From an uncultured Oxalobacteraceae bacterium (GTDB taxonomy: Bacteria; Pseudomonadota; Gammaproteobacteria; Burkholderiales; Burkholderiaceae), in the NCBI GenBank assembly GCA_946480015.1, contig CAMLIL010000001.1, forward strand, positions 53,035 through 117,034: 64,000 nucleotides of DNA, in the 5' to 3' direction. Positions 1-7,300 of the stretch are shown here, piece by piece (positions within the stretch are counted from its first letter, which is position 1; each line of letters begins with the position of its first letter). The position numbers and the translations under genes were made by a program. The notes below the pieces were generated by a model that saw nothing but the letters and a program-made list of their open reading frames with translations, had not been told where the DNA came from and did no database searches.

Positions 1-498
1 GTAGCGCTTCATGCAATCCAGCCACGTCAGGTTTTCCACATAGGTGCCTGATAGTCGGAGGTGCGCGGCGCTTAACGCCTCCTCAATGCGGCAGAGGTTG
101 ATCGGCGATCCGGTCGTCGCAGTGCCGAAGGTCTGGCCGTTCACCTTGCCGCCGAAGGCATGCTGCTGCAGGTAGTAGAAGCGCGCGGCGCGTTGGATAT
201 CGGTCAAGGTCCGCGTATCGGTCAACTGTTGCCACTTGAACACCTGTCGGCTGCTGATGGCCCACTTGAACTGGCGGACGAATTCCTCCAAGTGGTGCTG
301 CACGACGCGGTACAGGTTGATCAGGTCGCCGTTAATATCGTTGATGACCTCGGTCGCGGCCGGGAACGGCCGCAGGAAGTACAGGGCCGCGCCACCGCAG
401 AACACCTCGACGTAGCACTCGTGCTTAGGGAACAGCGGGATCAGCTTGTCGGCCAAGCGGCGCTTGCCGCCGAGCCACGGAATGATGGGATTGGTCAC
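1..498 (-). CDS. DNA adenine methylase (Dam/D12 class), C-terminus outside window
   Basis: The 166 codons in the window read as the N-terminal part of a Dam-family N6-adenine methyltransferase, which transfers methyl from SAM to adenine. Visible marks are the N-terminal PWLGGKRRL motif (about residues 7-15), typical of the SAM-binding segment, then YVEVFCGGAALYFL and NDINGDLINLYRVV. The catalytic DPPY motif would lie beyond the left edge. The start is taken as GTG at 498 because a GGAG lies 9 nt upstream and the protein then begins TNPIIPWLGGK, as is usual in the family. The frame is open up to another GTG at 552. The start lies inside com, which suggests translational coupling. It takes the place that mom has in phage Mu and probably marks phage DNA against host restriction. 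Confidence 0.85.
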   Translation of the reverse strand, partial: MTNPIIPWLGGKRRLADKLIPLFPKHECYVEVFCGGAALYFLRPFPAATEVINDINGDLINLYRVVQHHLEEFVRQFKWAISSRQVFKWQQLTDTRTLTDIQRAARFYYLQQHAFGGKVNGQTFGTATTGSPINLCRIEEALSAAHLRLSGTYVENLTWLDCMKRY

Positions 499-655
499 TG
501 CTGGGGACTCCAGTTGGCGCTCGACGGCGCTCTGGTTCGGTGCTCCCGGCACTCATTTGATTTAACACGCCGCAGCGTGGGCACTTGATATTCAACTTCG
601 TGTATTCACCTTCGGCCAGTTTTTTGTGGCAGCCACCACAGCGGATTTCTTTCAT
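425..655 (-). CDS. com: Com-like zinc-finger translational activator
   Basis: This is a 76-aa protein with two CxxC pairs in its first 30 residues (Cys6/Cys9 and Cys25/Cys28, the latter as CPRCG). This is the pattern of Mu Com, a small zinc-binding protein that opens an RNA structure in its operon mRNA so that the downstream modification gene can be translated. The C-terminal half is rich in Arg and Pro, longer than in Mu Com, and overlaps the methylase start by 74 bp. The overlap fits the Mu com-mom arrangement, with a methylase in place of mom. The ATG overlaps a GTTAAATG sequence, one of the recurring prophage motifs. The Com call rests on the zinc-finger pattern and position. Confidence 0.75.
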   Translation of the reverse strand: MKEIRCGGCHKKLAEGEYTKLNIKCPRCGVLNQMSAGSTEPERRRAPTGVPSSDQSHHSVARRQAPLGRQADPAVP

Positions 656-779
656 TTAACGCCCTGTGCTAAGATTCCGGCCCTCTGATCAGAGTGGCAG
701 AGCCTTGGTTTGTGCGCAGGTTTAGGCTGCAATCGGACGGTCGGCAAGGTGTTGACGCACCATGCCGATCGCTCTGTTC
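656..779 (-). promoter_or_regulatory. Upstream region of com with GATC-centred palindrome
   Basis: This 124-bp gap precedes com. It holds a perfect 12-bp palindrome, CTCTGATCAGAG, at 683-694 with a GATC at its centre, and a second GATC at 767-770. In phage Mu the com-mom promoter is controlled by Dam methylation of GATC sites upstream, so the arrangement is suggestive. I see no convincing -35/-10 pair. Confidence 0.35.
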
Positions 780-986
780 TTAGAAGCTGGTCGGCTGCGG
801 GACACCACGTGTCAGCGCCATATAGCGCCGCGCAGGCTCGCCAACACTGGCATCGCCCCCATCGTGGTACTCGAATACGTGGCAAAACGACTTGCCGCTT
901 CCACTGTCGGAAATCGGTGCGTCTTCATGCTGAGAGACTTCGTGCACGCCCGTTATTCGCGAAACCTTTTGCCGATCAGTCAGCAT
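780..986 (-). CDS. Small hypothetical phage protein
   Basis: This 68-codon ORF starts at an ATG overlapping the last codons and stop of the preceding gene (ATGCTGACTGA), which suggests coupled translation. The protein is acidic to neutral and hydrophilic, has one cysteine, and shows no signal peptide, membrane segment or recognised motif. It lies between a small membrane protein and com, where Mu-like phages carry variable accessory genes. I do not recognise it, and it could be a chance ORF. Confidence 0.35.
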   Translation of the reverse strand: MLTDRQKVSRITGVHEVSQHEDAPISDSGSGKSFCHVFEYHDGGDASVGEPARRYMALTRGVPQPTSF

Positions 987-1242
987 CGCCGTCCCCCTTG
1001 TTCTGGTTGGTGGCGGTGGGGTGAGCACGCTTATTGGCGTTGTACCAATCGCGGTATTCGAGGAACACTTTCCATCCGCCGTATGACTCAAGCAGACGGT
1101 TCGCCGCACGGTTACTCAGCAAGGCGCAGCTAATCAGCACGGTTGCGACGATGCAGACTCCACCGGCAACACATGAGACCGCGCCGACCCAGTAGATGAT
1201 CTGGTCAAGCATTGCCACCGCCATCCCCATATTTCTCGTCAT
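976..1242 (-). CDS. Small membrane protein, hypothetical
   Basis: The 88-residue product has a long hydrophobic stretch at about residues 8-42 (IIYWVGAVSCVAGGVCIVAT onward), enough for one long or two short membrane helices, and then a hydrophilic tail ending in Asp. A GGAG lies about 10 nt before the ATG. It sits between the tail-fibre block and com, a site for accessory genes in Mu-like phages. No family is recognised. Confidence 0.6.
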   Translation of the reverse strand: MTRNMGMAVAMLDQIIYWVGAVSCVAGGVCIVATVLISCALLSNRAANRLLESYGGWKVFLEYRDWYNANKRAHPTATNQNKGDGDAD

Positions 1243-1335
1243 CTTCTATATTTCTCCTTTGATGATGCGTTAAATGCCCGCTGACCGCGTGCAGTGATCA
1301 GGGTCCAGTTTGTCCAACAGCCTGCACAGCAAACA

Positions 1336-1569
1336 TCAGGTGCGGCGCCCTTCGGCACGCCCTCTGTTTGCCCTGCTGGAAATGGTCTCGGTGTCCGCGC
1401 CGCCAGTGGCGGCGTTGCCCACGCGGTCATAGGCAACGATGATGCGCCAAGCGCGCGCACTTCCAACCGTGATCTCGGCCAGCATCCAGGCTGACGCCAT
1501 CAGGTGAGCCGCCTGGCACACCACGAACAGACCCAGCAGCGATAGGCGCCGCATCAAATGCGCCTTCAC
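1336..1569 (-). CDS. Small hypothetical protein with N-terminal hydrophobic segment
   Basis: This 77-codon frame starts with GTG at 1569 in a GTGA overlap with the stop of the gene before it, so translation is probably coupled. An internal ATG at 1554 is an alternative start. Residues from about 7 to 32 are hydrophobic (LSLLGLFVVCQAAHLMASAW), like a membrane anchor, and the C-terminal half is Arg-rich. Function is unknown. The 93 bp between this gene and the next one leftwards contain nothing obvious apart from a GTTAAATG sequence at 1270. Confidence 0.5.
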   Translation of the reverse strand: MKAHLMRRLSLLGLFVVCQAAHLMASAWMLAEITVGSARAWRIIVAYDRVGNAATGGADTETISSRANRGRAEGRRT

Positions 1570-1991
1570 AGATTGACGCCGGTCAGGATCTGCGCAGGGC
1601 GCCCTGGGGCAATCAGCGCCTTTGTGGCCAAATACTGCAGCGCCTGCTGAGTCGACTCCAGCCCGAGGTCCACGAACGTTAGACGCGGATCGTTCACGAT
1701 CTCGAAGAAGTCCTGCACCAGCTTGTCGTCGCTGGCCTTGATCGCCACGCGCTCGGTGACGGTGAACAGCAGCTTGAACTGGACCGGCGAGACCTTGGGC
1801 GCAGCCGCTGGTGGCGCCCCAAACGTTGGGTTCTCATCAATAAGCGTGCAATGCCATCCCACCTCGACAGGCGAGTCAAGCGGTAGCTTGTACTCCAGCG
1901 CCCCGGTCTCGTTGGTCGATACGGAAACGCCTTCGGCGAGCGCTGTTCCGTACCCAATGACCGCGCCATCCTTCACAAATACAGACTTCAT
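1566..1991 (-). CDS. Phage tail-fibre-associated hypothetical protein
   Basis: The protein has 141 aa with the start at MKSVFVK. The N-terminal half looks like a small beta-structured segment. The C-terminal half (from about residue 70: SPVQFKLLFTVTERVAIKAS, then DPRLTFVDLGLESTQQALQYL) resembles a conserved module I know from small proteins after tail fibres in Mu-like and P2-like phages. Its position directly after the fibre genes fits a role in fibre assembly or a host-range cassette, but the function is inferred from position only. Confidence 0.65.
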   Translation of the reverse strand: MKSVFVKDGAVIGYGTALAEGVSVSTNETGALEYKLPLDSPVEVGWHCTLIDENPTFGAPPAAAPKVSPVQFKLLFTVTERVAIKASDDKLVQDFFEIVNDPRLTFVDLGLESTQQALQYLATKALIAPGRPAQILTGVNL

Positions 1992-1992
1992 C

Positions 1993-2256
1993 TTAGAACT
2001 CCTCCAGAACAGAAACAATTGAGTTCACGCCAACACTGTTGGTGATCGTGACGGTTTGGCCCAAGCCAACGTAAAGGGTGACCGAACTATTTGCATTGCC
2101 AGTGGACGGCAGCGCTATCGCCACAATTCCATTGATGGTGGTCGTCCCCGAAGTCCCGCTAATGTTCGCGGAGCTGACGTTCAGCTTTGCGGCCAGCAAC
2201 GCGGTGTACGTCAGCGTGCCCGAAGACGCAACCGTGCCAAGAATTCCTGTTGCCAT
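1993..2256 (-). CDS. Small Ser/Thr/Gly-rich tail protein
   Basis: The 87-aa product is very rich in Ser, Thr, Gly and Val with almost no charged residues, as expected for a beta-sheet surface protein. It begins MATGILGTVAS, much like the 110-aa protein at 3999-4331 (MANGLLGKAAL), so the two probably share a fold or origin. It lies between the large fibre and its downstream partner, with its stop 2 bp before the next start. It is likely a minor fibre or decoration component. Confidence 0.55.
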   Translation of the reverse strand: MATGILGTVASSGTLTYTALLAAKLNVSSANISGTSGTTTINGIVAIALPSTGNANSSVTLYVGLGQTVTITNSVGVNSIVSVLEEF

Positions 2257-2269
2257 GACTTTCCTTTCG

Positions 2270-3988
2270 TTAATTGATCTGACGGCGCCCGGTGTTGGCC
2301 AATTGGATGCCGTTCAGGATGGCCTGGTTGCCTACCACGGACATGCGTTGCCCCGGTATCGTGCTACCAGTTGCGTCTATCGATACTGGTTGTGCAAAGC
2401 CCTGGCGTAGTGTTGCGTTGCCTGTGATCTGAACAGGCACGGCACTGCTACTGGCCGCGCTTGCGGAGGCCACACCGATAGGCGTAGAGGCTTGACGGTA
2501 GAGGCAGCGACTTTCGACTGTGACGGTTGTAGGCGCCACCCCGACCACCATGAACGTCACCGCGCCGGCCGGCGCAGTGGCGAACACGGTAGGTATCAGG
2601 CGCGTTCCATTGTTGCCGGAAACGCAGGCGACGGATATATCCGCAAGATATGGCGTGATCGCGGAGGCCGTATATTTGAACGTTTTCAGCACTGAGCCGT
2701 TTCCGGGGTACATGCCAATCGCATCGTTGCCAACGGGGATGAGAACTGGCGCCAAGCCGCTTTGTCCGGTCATGATCACATTGCCCGTCGTCCCGGTACC
2801 GGCGAGCTTCGCGCCGGCCGGTGTCAACACAAAGGCCGAGATGCCGTGAGAGACCGTGCCACCGACAAACGTAAGGAAAACGTTGCCGCTGGAGAGCAGC
2901 ACCGGGTTGCCCAGCGTGACAACATACGCGCCCCCTGTATCCAGATCTATGATGGTGGCACCTTGTTGGACGCCTGCGGCGTTAAAGATGTAGACGAACG
3001 GGATGAAGGTCGCAGCCGAAACCTCGGCGACCATCCACCCGCCGTTCTGAAGTGCAACGGCACGCAGCTGACCGAGGCCGCTCACCCGAGTCCGCCCGCT
3101 GATGGTCGCGCCTTGCTGAACACCGGCTGCGTTGAACGTCAGGAAGCGGGCTGTGGTGTTGAGGCCGTCAGACGTGGAGCAGGCCATGCCGAAGCCACCG
3201 CCGGTCAGCTGGACAAGACTCGTGGTGCTGGAGGCTGGTCCCGCACCGGCGGTAGGTGCAATGACCTGAGCAACCGCGCGCACGACCGCGCCGGCCGGCG
3301 TGAACACGCCCAAATGTGGCACCTGGGTTGCGCCCGAGACCATATCGGCCGCCATCGCAAAGTTACCGTTCGAGAGCGCAAGCAAGGCCAGTACCATGTA
3401 CGAGCCGGTGCCAACCTGCGTCCCGCTGCCAAAGCGCGTTGTCGCCACAGTCACCGCGCCATTGTTATCGTAGACGGTGAAGTACGTGTTATACCCGGCT
3501 GCCTGGCTGACGCTGGCAAGGACAAAGCCGCCGCCAGTCAGCGCACATATAACGACCCCTGTGCCGCTGCTGTTCACCGGGCCATTGGTAGGAGGAGCGA
3601 TCACGCCGCCGACAGGGTCCGTGATCATGAAGACCGAGTTATAGGGTGCGCTAGAGTTGCTCCAGGTATGCACCACGTTGCCGTTGGACAGACGCGCGCT
3701 CTGCGCATCGTTCAACACATAGGCCGACTGCGACGAGACCAGGGCGTTGGTCGCCGTCGGTGCCAGCAGCATGCCAACGGCCGCAGCTACTGCGGACAAT
3801 GGCCGGAGGGCTGCTCCGGTCGAGAGTTTGGACGGGTCCATAGCCCAATAAGCGGAACCATCGGCGCCCTGGACCAAGATGTCGCCTTGCTGGACGGCCT
3901 CGCCCGCAGTTACCGTCGTTGTGATTGCCGGCGTCGCGGACGATCCGCCGACGCCGGAACTGCTGCCGCCAAATATAGTACGTGCCAT
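2270..3988 (-). CDS. Tail fibre protein with propeller-like repeats
   Basis: This 572-aa protein lies in the tail-fibre position. The centre (about residues 100-440) contains repeated units of roughly 50-65 residues. Each has an L-(S/T/Q)-x-G-(N/G) strand start followed by a strand ending in (V/T/I)-F-(T/N)-x-A-G-x (for example HLGVFTPAGAVV, FLTFNAAGVQQGATI and YIFNAAGVQQGATI). This looks like blades of a beta-propeller rather than the collagen-like or triple-helix repeats of classical fibres. The N-terminus (MARTIFGGSSS) is Gly/Ser-rich. It probably binds the host surface. The fibre role is inferred from context; the repeats are visible. Confidence 0.7.
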   Translation of the reverse strand: MARTIFGGSSSGVGGSSATPAITTTVTAGEAVQQGDILVQGADGSAYWAMDPSKLSTGAALRPLSAVAAAVGMLLAPTATNALVSSQSAYVLNDAQSARLSNGNVVHTWSNSSAPYNSVFMITDPVGGVIAPPTNGPVNSSGTGVVICALTGGGFVLASVSQAAGYNTYFTVYDNNGAVTVATTRFGSGTQVGTGSYMVLALLALSNGNFAMAADMVSGATQVPHLGVFTPAGAVVRAVAQVIAPTAGAGPASSTTSLVQLTGGGFGMACSTSDGLNTTARFLTFNAAGVQQGATISGRTRVSGLGQLRAVALQNGGWMVAEVSAATFIPFVYIFNAAGVQQGATIIDLDTGGAYVVTLGNPVLLSSGNVFLTFVGGTVSHGISAFVLTPAGAKLAGTGTTGNVIMTGQSGLAPVLIPVGNDAIGMYPGNGSVLKTFKYTASAITPYLADISVACVSGNNGTRLIPTVFATAPAGAVTFMVVGVAPTTVTVESRCLYRQASTPIGVASASAASSSAVPVQITGNATLRQGFAQPVSIDATGSTIPGQRMSVVGNQAILNGIQLANTGRRQIN

Positions 3989-3998
3989 TGATTCCCCT

Positions 3999-4331
3999 TT
4001 AATCTTCGTAACCGTGTACGCGCACCGTTACAGTCGCTGCGCTGGCAAATCCCACGAGTACCTCGCCAGGCCCCATGGTTACCGCCGTATTGTCAATTCC
4101 ACCGCCAGCACCGATAACTAGGTCGGGCGGCTCGAACCAATCCGCATCCGTAGGCAGGGCCGGCGCCGCATAACCGGGCGGACAGATAGCCAGTCGAATG
4201 GTCACGGAGTTGATCAGATCGCGATTGATCAGCCGGATATTTCCCGATGCGACTTTACCGGCGGGCACCGTGTAGATCGGGGTGTATGTTGCAGCGCCCA
4301 ATGCGGCCTTGCCCAGAAGTCCGTTTGCCAT
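3999..4331 (-). CDS. Small tail protein
   Basis: The 110-aa protein begins MANGLLGKAALGAATYTPIY and has a beta-rich composition with few charges. Similar short proteins lie next to fibre genes in many Mu-like and lambda-like phages. It is separated by 0-10 bp from its neighbours, consistent with one transcript. Its start resembles that of the 87-aa protein at 1993-2256. Function is unassigned; a structural tail role is likely from context. Confidence 0.6.
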   Translation of the reverse strand: MANGLLGKAALGAATYTPIYTVPAGKVASGNIRLINRDLINSVTIRLAICPPGYAAPALPTDADWFEPPDLVIGAGGGIDNTAVTMGPGEVLVGFASAATVTVRVHGYED

Positions 4332-4691
4332 TTAGTTTTGCCCCATGAAGTAAAGCCTGCCTTTTGGAAGTGTCGTTTGTACGTATGACGCCACGAACGC
4401 GCGCGCCCACGCGGTGTTCACGATCTGCAAGCTGTCGTCGCCAGCCGCAGCCGTCGGCGCCTTCGGGGCACCGGTAAGGTTCGGCGAGTTCAGACCTGCG
4501 AATATCTGGGTCAGCGCATTGAGGAGCTGCGTCGACGAGGCGCTGCTCAGTGGAATGCCGGCCGCCTCGATGACAGTGGCGATTTCCTCCTGGACCGCGT
4601 TGAGAAATGCGGCCGTGACGGCCGTTCCCTGAATGCCATTGAACGGGTCACCGTCGTGAAATTGGTGATCGGGGCTTGTGATTCGTTGCAT
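4332..4691 (-). CDS. Tail fibre N-terminal-type protein
   Basis: This 119-aa protein starts MQRITSPDHQFHDGDPFNGI and contains GTAVTAAFLNAVQEEIATVIEAAG, a segment I know from the N-terminal part of phage tail-fibre proteins directly after the gp48-like baseplate gene. It ends at QTTLPKGRLYFMGQN with no distal domain, so it may be a short adaptor that anchors the separate fibre encoded at 2270-3988. It lies 3 bp after the gp48 stop. Confidence 0.65.
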   Translation of the reverse strand: MQRITSPDHQFHDGDPFNGIQGTAVTAAFLNAVQEEIATVIEAAGIPLSSASSTQLLNALTQIFAGLNSPNLTGAPKAPTAAAGDDSLQIVNTAWARAFVASYVQTTLPKGRLYFMGQN

Positions 4692-4694
4692 GTG

Positions 4695-5228
4695 TTAGTC
4701 TTCCAGGTCGACGAAGGAATAGGCTGCTTTAACGCTTTCGAGCCATGCGCGCACCTGGCTCTTGTCTGCGGCCGATACGATCTGGCCGCCCTGGCGAATC
4801 CGGACGCGCCAGTACCATTGCACGGCGGTGGTGTTGTACAGCCGATCACCGCAGACGTTCGTGCCGGCGAAGAAACCGCGCGGCTCGTCAATGAAAACTG
4901 TGTAACCCGCCTGTTCCAGCAGGGTCTGGAAATACTGCTTGGACAATCCACCGGTCTGCATGACCTTGGCGGTCAGCCTGGCTTGTCGCTGCGCGATGGT
5001 ATTGGCCGTGATCAGCCCCTCGTCGGGAAGGCCATAGACCCGCTCCCAGTCCGGAAGTAGCTGCACCGCTGTGCGTGGGTCCAGCTCCAGGAGCAGGCCC
5101 GCGACGCTGGCCTGGTACGCGTCCAGTTGCTTGCCTTCCGCGCTCAATTCGGCTGTCAGCTGCGGCGCGGCCTTGTCATAGGCCACCGCAGGCAGCAGCA
5201 ACTTCAGGTAGTCGACATGGGCGCTCAT
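4695..5228 (-). CDS. Mu gp48-like baseplate protein (DUF2313/YmfQ type)
   Basis: The 177-aa protein begins MSAHVDYLKLLLPAVAYD and continues with LDAYQASVAGLLLELDPRTAVQLLPDWERVYGLPDEG, which is typical of the YmfQ/DUF2313 family. Members lie right after the gpJ/gp47 baseplate protein and are thought to connect the baseplate wedge to the fibres. Its ATG overlaps the stop of gp47 by 4 bp, so the two are translationally coupled. Confidence 0.85.
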   Translation of the reverse strand: MSAHVDYLKLLLPAVAYDKAAPQLTAELSAEGKQLDAYQASVAGLLLELDPRTAVQLLPDWERVYGLPDEGLITANTIAQRQARLTAKVMQTGGLSKQYFQTLLEQAGYTVFIDEPRGFFAGTNVCGDRLYNTTAVQWYWRVRIRQGGQIVSAADKSQVRAWLESVKAAYSFVDLED

Positions 5229-6280
5229 GACAGGACCACCGTGCCCAGGGACGCCAGCTGGATGTGGGTGGCGTCGACCAGCGTGACAACGCTGGCGGCC
5301 GGGCTGGTCAGCGTCACATCGGTCACCCCCGGCACGTCGGTGATGCTTGCAAGGATACGGCTGCGCATGACCGAGTCGCCTGGCTGCAGCCCGGCGATAT
5401 AAGCTTGCAGCACGGTCTGGACGATTGCCTGCACGTCCGCCAGCAACACACCCGAGACGGCCACTGTCGCGGCGACGTTCACAGGCACCAGGGTGGCCGT
5501 CAGCACCTGGCAGTCTCCGCCGGCCGGATTGACCGCCTCGATATACGCCTTGACGCTGTTCTGCAGGGCCTGCGTAGCGGGACCGCCGTTTGACAGGATT
5601 GCCACGTCAACGGTCCCCAGGCCGCGCCGCAGCGGATAGCACCAGGCGGAAGTGACACCAGGCACCTCAAGCGCCCAGCGCCGGTAATCGTACTTATTGC
5701 CACCTGCGGGAGGATGACGCAGACGATCCAGCAGGCGCGCCAGCAGCGCCGCGCTGGTTTCGATATCGGTGCCGGTGGTCATACTGGCGATCGCGGCCGT
5801 CGACGACACTCCGGCCGGCGAAGCGGTCAAGGTCAGCAAGGTGCCGGCCACCTGGTTGCCGGCGAAGCCGGCGGTGGATGCCTGGGCGGCCAGTGTGACC
5901 GTGCCGGCAGCGCCGATGGTGCCGGCGGCGGTGGTAACGTAGGCGCTGCCGTCGAGCGCCTTGGCCTCGACGCCGGCATTAATCGGTGCGCCGACGGTAC
6001 CGTTAAAAGTGATGCTGCCCGTGGCGGCCGTCGCCGCCTTCTTGGCCATGCCGTAGAGCGACGCATACTGCAGCAGCACGTCATCGTCGGCCGTGTCGGG
6101 AAATATCTGGCGCACTGTCCAGGCCAGGTATTGATACAGCCCCTCGATGGCCGCTGCGGTCGCGTTCGCGCGCAGCCGGAAATCCGAGTCTGCGCCAACC
6201 ACGGTCTGCGGGTTCTGGTTGACCAGGTCGCGCAGGATTGCGTCGCGGATCTGTTCGTAGGTTTGTACTGGGTAGCTCAT
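5225..6280 (-). CDS. Baseplate J-like protein (Mu gp47)
   Basis: This 351-aa protein has the baseplate-J/gp47 pattern. An N-terminal region reads QTYEQIRDAILRDLVNQNP, then VGADSDFRLRANATAAAIEGLYQYLAWTVRQIFPDTAD, and in the middle RLRHPPAGGNKYDYRRWALEVPGVTSAWCYP. The family forms the wedge of contractile-tail baseplates. Order gp46-gp47-gp48 is as in Mu, with a 13-bp gap before it and a 4-bp overlap after it. Confidence 0.92.
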   Translation of the reverse strand: MSYPVQTYEQIRDAILRDLVNQNPQTVVGADSDFRLRANATAAAIEGLYQYLAWTVRQIFPDTADDDVLLQYASLYGMAKKAATAATGSITFNGTVGAPINAGVEAKALDGSAYVTTAAGTIGAAGTVTLAAQASTAGFAGNQVAGTLLTLTASPAGVSSTAAIASMTTGTDIETSAALLARLLDRLRHPPAGGNKYDYRRWALEVPGVTSAWCYPLRRGLGTVDVAILSNGGPATQALQNSVKAYIEAVNPAGGDCQVLTATLVPVNVAATVAVSGVLLADVQAIVQTVLQAYIAGLQPGDSVMRSRILASITDVPGVTDVTLTSPAASVVTLVDATHIQLASLGTVVLS

Positions 6281-6293
6281 GGTCGTTCGTTAG

Positions 6294-6677
6294 TTAAATG
6301 ACTTTGAGGGGCAGCTGGAAGCTGGCGACCTCGCCGGTCACGGCGGTCAGTTGGATGGCCAGTTGCAAGCGGCCCGCCTTGGTCGCGTCCTGGACACGCT
6401 CGACCGTAATAGCGATCTCCTCGGCACGCCCATCATCCAGGAGCGGCTTTAACGCGGCCTCGGCATACTGCTTCGCCAGCACGGTGACGCGCGCGACATC
6501 CTTTTCGCGCTGTAGCTCATGCAGCCGGCTGCCAAGTGCCGAATCGGCCCAATAGCTGCCCAGAGGCGTCATCAGACGGACATATGCGGCGTTGGCCAGG
6601 CCGGCCAGCGGGTCGCGCACGGGCGCGCCCTGGCTGAGCTTGTAGTCGCTGCTGAGAGGATCAATGTAAATGTCCAT
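6294..6677 (-). CDS. Mu gp46-like baseplate wedge protein (GPW/gp25 type)
   Basis: The protein has 127 aa starting at the ATG of TGATG, which overlaps the gp45 stop; a GTG one codon upstream is possible. The core reads GSYWADSALGSRLHELQREKD and ends with a beta-rich segment (LQLAIQLTAVTGEVASFQLPL), as in Mu gp46 and other gp25-like wedge proteins of contractile tails. Its stop codon TAA lies inside TTTAAC, one of the recurring prophage motifs. Confidence 0.88.
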   Translation of the reverse strand: MDIYIDPLSSDYKLSQGAPVRDPLAGLANAAYVRLMTPLGSYWADSALGSRLHELQREKDVARVTVLAKQYAEAALKPLLDDGRAEEIAITVERVQDATKAGRLQLAIQLTAVTGEVASFQLPLKVI

Positions 6678-7300
6678 CACATCGCCTTGTCGGGAGTTGG
6701 GCTGCTGCCGTGCTTGTGCGCGTTGTATGCGGTGCGCATCCCCGCCATCGACTTGCCGCCCTGGTCCTTGATGTCGCCCTGGGCCGTGACGCCCTGTGCC
6801 ACGCTCACGTTGCCCTGGGTGCTGATATCGCCCTGGTTCGAGATATCGCCGTCGACGACCAGGTCGCCCGTCATGTGAGTGGTCGGCGTGTCGATCGTGA
6901 CGCCGGACGTATTCGTCACGGTCACCGGCAGGCCGGCACCGTTAATGACGACGCCTCCGCGCGTCAAATAAACGGACTGGCCTTGATCGTCGTAGATCGC
7001 CACTTCGCCGTCCTTCAGCGCCTTGAGACGGTAGGTGACATGCTCGCTCGCGATGATGATGCCGTGGGCCGTCTTGCCGCCGACCGGCAGTACGATCATC
7101 TGTGCGCCCGCCAGCGGGACCGAGGTAAAGCCATAGTGCTGCATCAGCTCGTTGTCCTGCAACTGCTCGCCGGCCAGGCCATCGGCCTGCACCAGCTGGA
7201 TTGGCGGGGTGCTGTCAATGGCGGTCAATACCGCCCGGAAGGCCGTCCGTACCCGTCCCATTGCCTTGTCTATCGCGCGCTGGATCATGTCGCGGCTCAT
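6677..7300 (-). CDS. Baseplate spike protein (Mu gp45/V-like)
   Basis: The 207-aa protein begins MSRDMIQRAIDKAMGRVRTAF and carries the gpV/gp45 OB-fold segment (GLAGEQLQDNELMQHYGFTS, PLAGAQMIVLPVGGKTAHG). The C-terminal part shows short repeats (GDLVVDGDISNQGDIST), expected for the trimeric beta-helix of a membrane-piercing spike. HKHGSS near the C-terminus fits the HxH iron site known in phage spike tips. The ATG overlaps the gp44 stop (ATGA). Confidence 0.9.
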   Translation of the reverse strand: MSRDMIQRAIDKAMGRVRTAFRAVLTAIDSTPPIQLVQADGLAGEQLQDNELMQHYGFTSVPLAGAQMIVLPVGGKTAHGIIIASEHVTYRLKALKDGEVAIYDDQGQSVYLTRGGVVINGAGLPVTVTNTSGVTIDTPTTHMTGDLVVDGDISNQGDISTQGNVSVAQGVTAQGDIKDQGGKSMAGMRTAYNAHKHGSSPTPDKAM

